Assembly (NCBI RefSeq): GCF_028858725.1
Contig: NC_084768.1
Coordinates: forward strand, 31,526,664-31,590,663
Reading direction: 5' to 3'
DNA: 64,000 bases
DNA from: Colius striatus
Lineage: Eukaryota > Chordata > Aves > Coliiformes > Coliidae
Under the pieces are notes generated by a model. The model was not told the DNA's origin and did not search any database. It saw nothing but the letters and a program-made list of their open reading frames with translations. Below, piece by piece: positions 63,301 to 64,000 of this stretch (position 1 is the first letter of the stretch; every line of letters starts with the position of its first letter). The translations under genes and the position numbers were made by a program.

Positions 63301-64000
63301 TCCTCCCAGCTCGCCCCGAGCCCCTGGCTGCCGTGGCCCCGCATCCCCTCAGGTGCCCTCTCCTCTCTGCCTTCCCAGGGCTGTGCCAGGCAGCCTCCCA
63401 GGTGCATTTGATTTCTCCCAGCGTTGGAGGTTTGCAGCCTGCTGCCAGCACATCAGAGCAGATCCCTGCCGTGAGCTGCTGTAGCTGGTGCCAGGTGGAA
63501 CACTGAGCCCATGGCCAAGTGAGGGAGGGAGCAGTGGGGACCAGTGGCTGCTCCTAAGGCCCTGCAGCATCCCCTCCCCAGCAGTGGCATCAGGGCTGTC
63601 CCCTCTCAGCCCTGGAAAAGCAGAAGAGGACCAATAGGAGCTGCCTTTACTGATTTCAGAGCAGGAAGGAGAGTTTTAGTCTCTGATACAAGCTAAAGTG
63701 GTAGGCAGCAATGCTGAGTGCCCCATCCTGGCGTGCCCTGCAACACCCTGAGCCTCTTCCAAGACCTCTCCCACCACAGCATGGCCATGCTCCAACTGCC
63801 AAAACCAGTGAGAAATGCCCCTTGACCCCTGGCAGAGTTGCACGATGGAGACTTTTCATCTGGTAAAACCAGTCTGAGCAGGAGGCTGAGGCTGCCAGAG
63901 CTGGGAGGATCATCACCATCCTTCACCAAGGCTCCTGGAGGCATGGGGTGACAATGTGGGGTGCCCCGGCAGGCCCCGGGGAGCCGGCTGGGGACAAAGG
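60336..64000. other. GC-richer sequence without recognised gene
   Basis: Higher-GC DNA with many open frames on both strands up to about 180 codons (61,234-61,779 is the longest) and no recognisable domains. At 62,396-62,551 a leucine-rich frame resembling a signal peptide runs into a GTGAGG donor-like site, but it has no ATG at its start. I annotate no gene here. A gene to the right of the window is possible given the GC rise. Confidence 0.4.

Noticed and set aside
1-64000. CRISPR arrays, tRNA or rRNA genes, bacterial operons, insertion sequences
   Set aside because: None seen. Repeats are CR1-type LINEs and short tandem arrays, and gene structure is intron-containing.

Overview
The window looks like vertebrate, most likely avian, nuclear DNA. 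The strongest evidence is a set of CR1 non-LTR retrotransposon copies on both strands. They are 5'-truncated, and the better-preserved ones share a 3' end ending in the motif attctgtgattctatga, typical of bird CR1. There is one large CpG island, few other recognisable repeats, and no bacterial-style gene packing. Almost all long open frames here are chance frames, CR1 frames or stop-poor frames in the CpG island, so the real gene content is sparse and must be read from splice signals.

Left part (about 1-28,600): AT-rich, gene-poor sequence with two CR1 3' fragments near the left edge, a 1 kb minus-strand CR1 at about 5-6 kb, and a CR1 tail at 8.46 kb. If the minus-strand promoter in the island is real, this part is its first introns. 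Two splice-bounded minus-strand exon candidates lie here. The one at 24,327-24,643 is in phase with a short coding first exon in the island. The one at 13,158-13,348 has excellent splice sites but is closed in all three frames.

Centre (about 28,600-30,490): a dense CpG island. It holds two good splice donors pointing left (29,714 and 29,960) and one pointing right (30,472), as expected of a divergent promoter.

Right part (about 30,500-64,000): a candidate plus-strand spliced gene of five coding exons (40,749-40,842; 47,170-47,325; 48,651-48,735; 53,630-53,887; 54,686-54,774). The exons have consensus splice sites, phases that agree, and a stop in the last one, giving about 225 residues. I do not recognise the product. 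Its second exon appears to lie inside an ancient antisense CR1/L3-like element. Exon 1 sits between two CR1 copies in opposite orientation and next to a 27-bp minisatellite whose units look like splice acceptors. Past the last exon there is a decayed Ty3/gypsy-type reverse transcriptase relic on the minus strand (about 54,960-55,490). Further on are a broken coiled-coil-like minus-strand frame (58,938-59,279) and an old LINE ORF2 fragment (about 60,030-60,335). The remaining sequence to 64,000 is GC-richer and shows nothing I can identify.

All gene models are inferred from sequence alone, without transcript or homology searches. The CR1 copies and the CpG island are secure; the exon models are moderate to weak.
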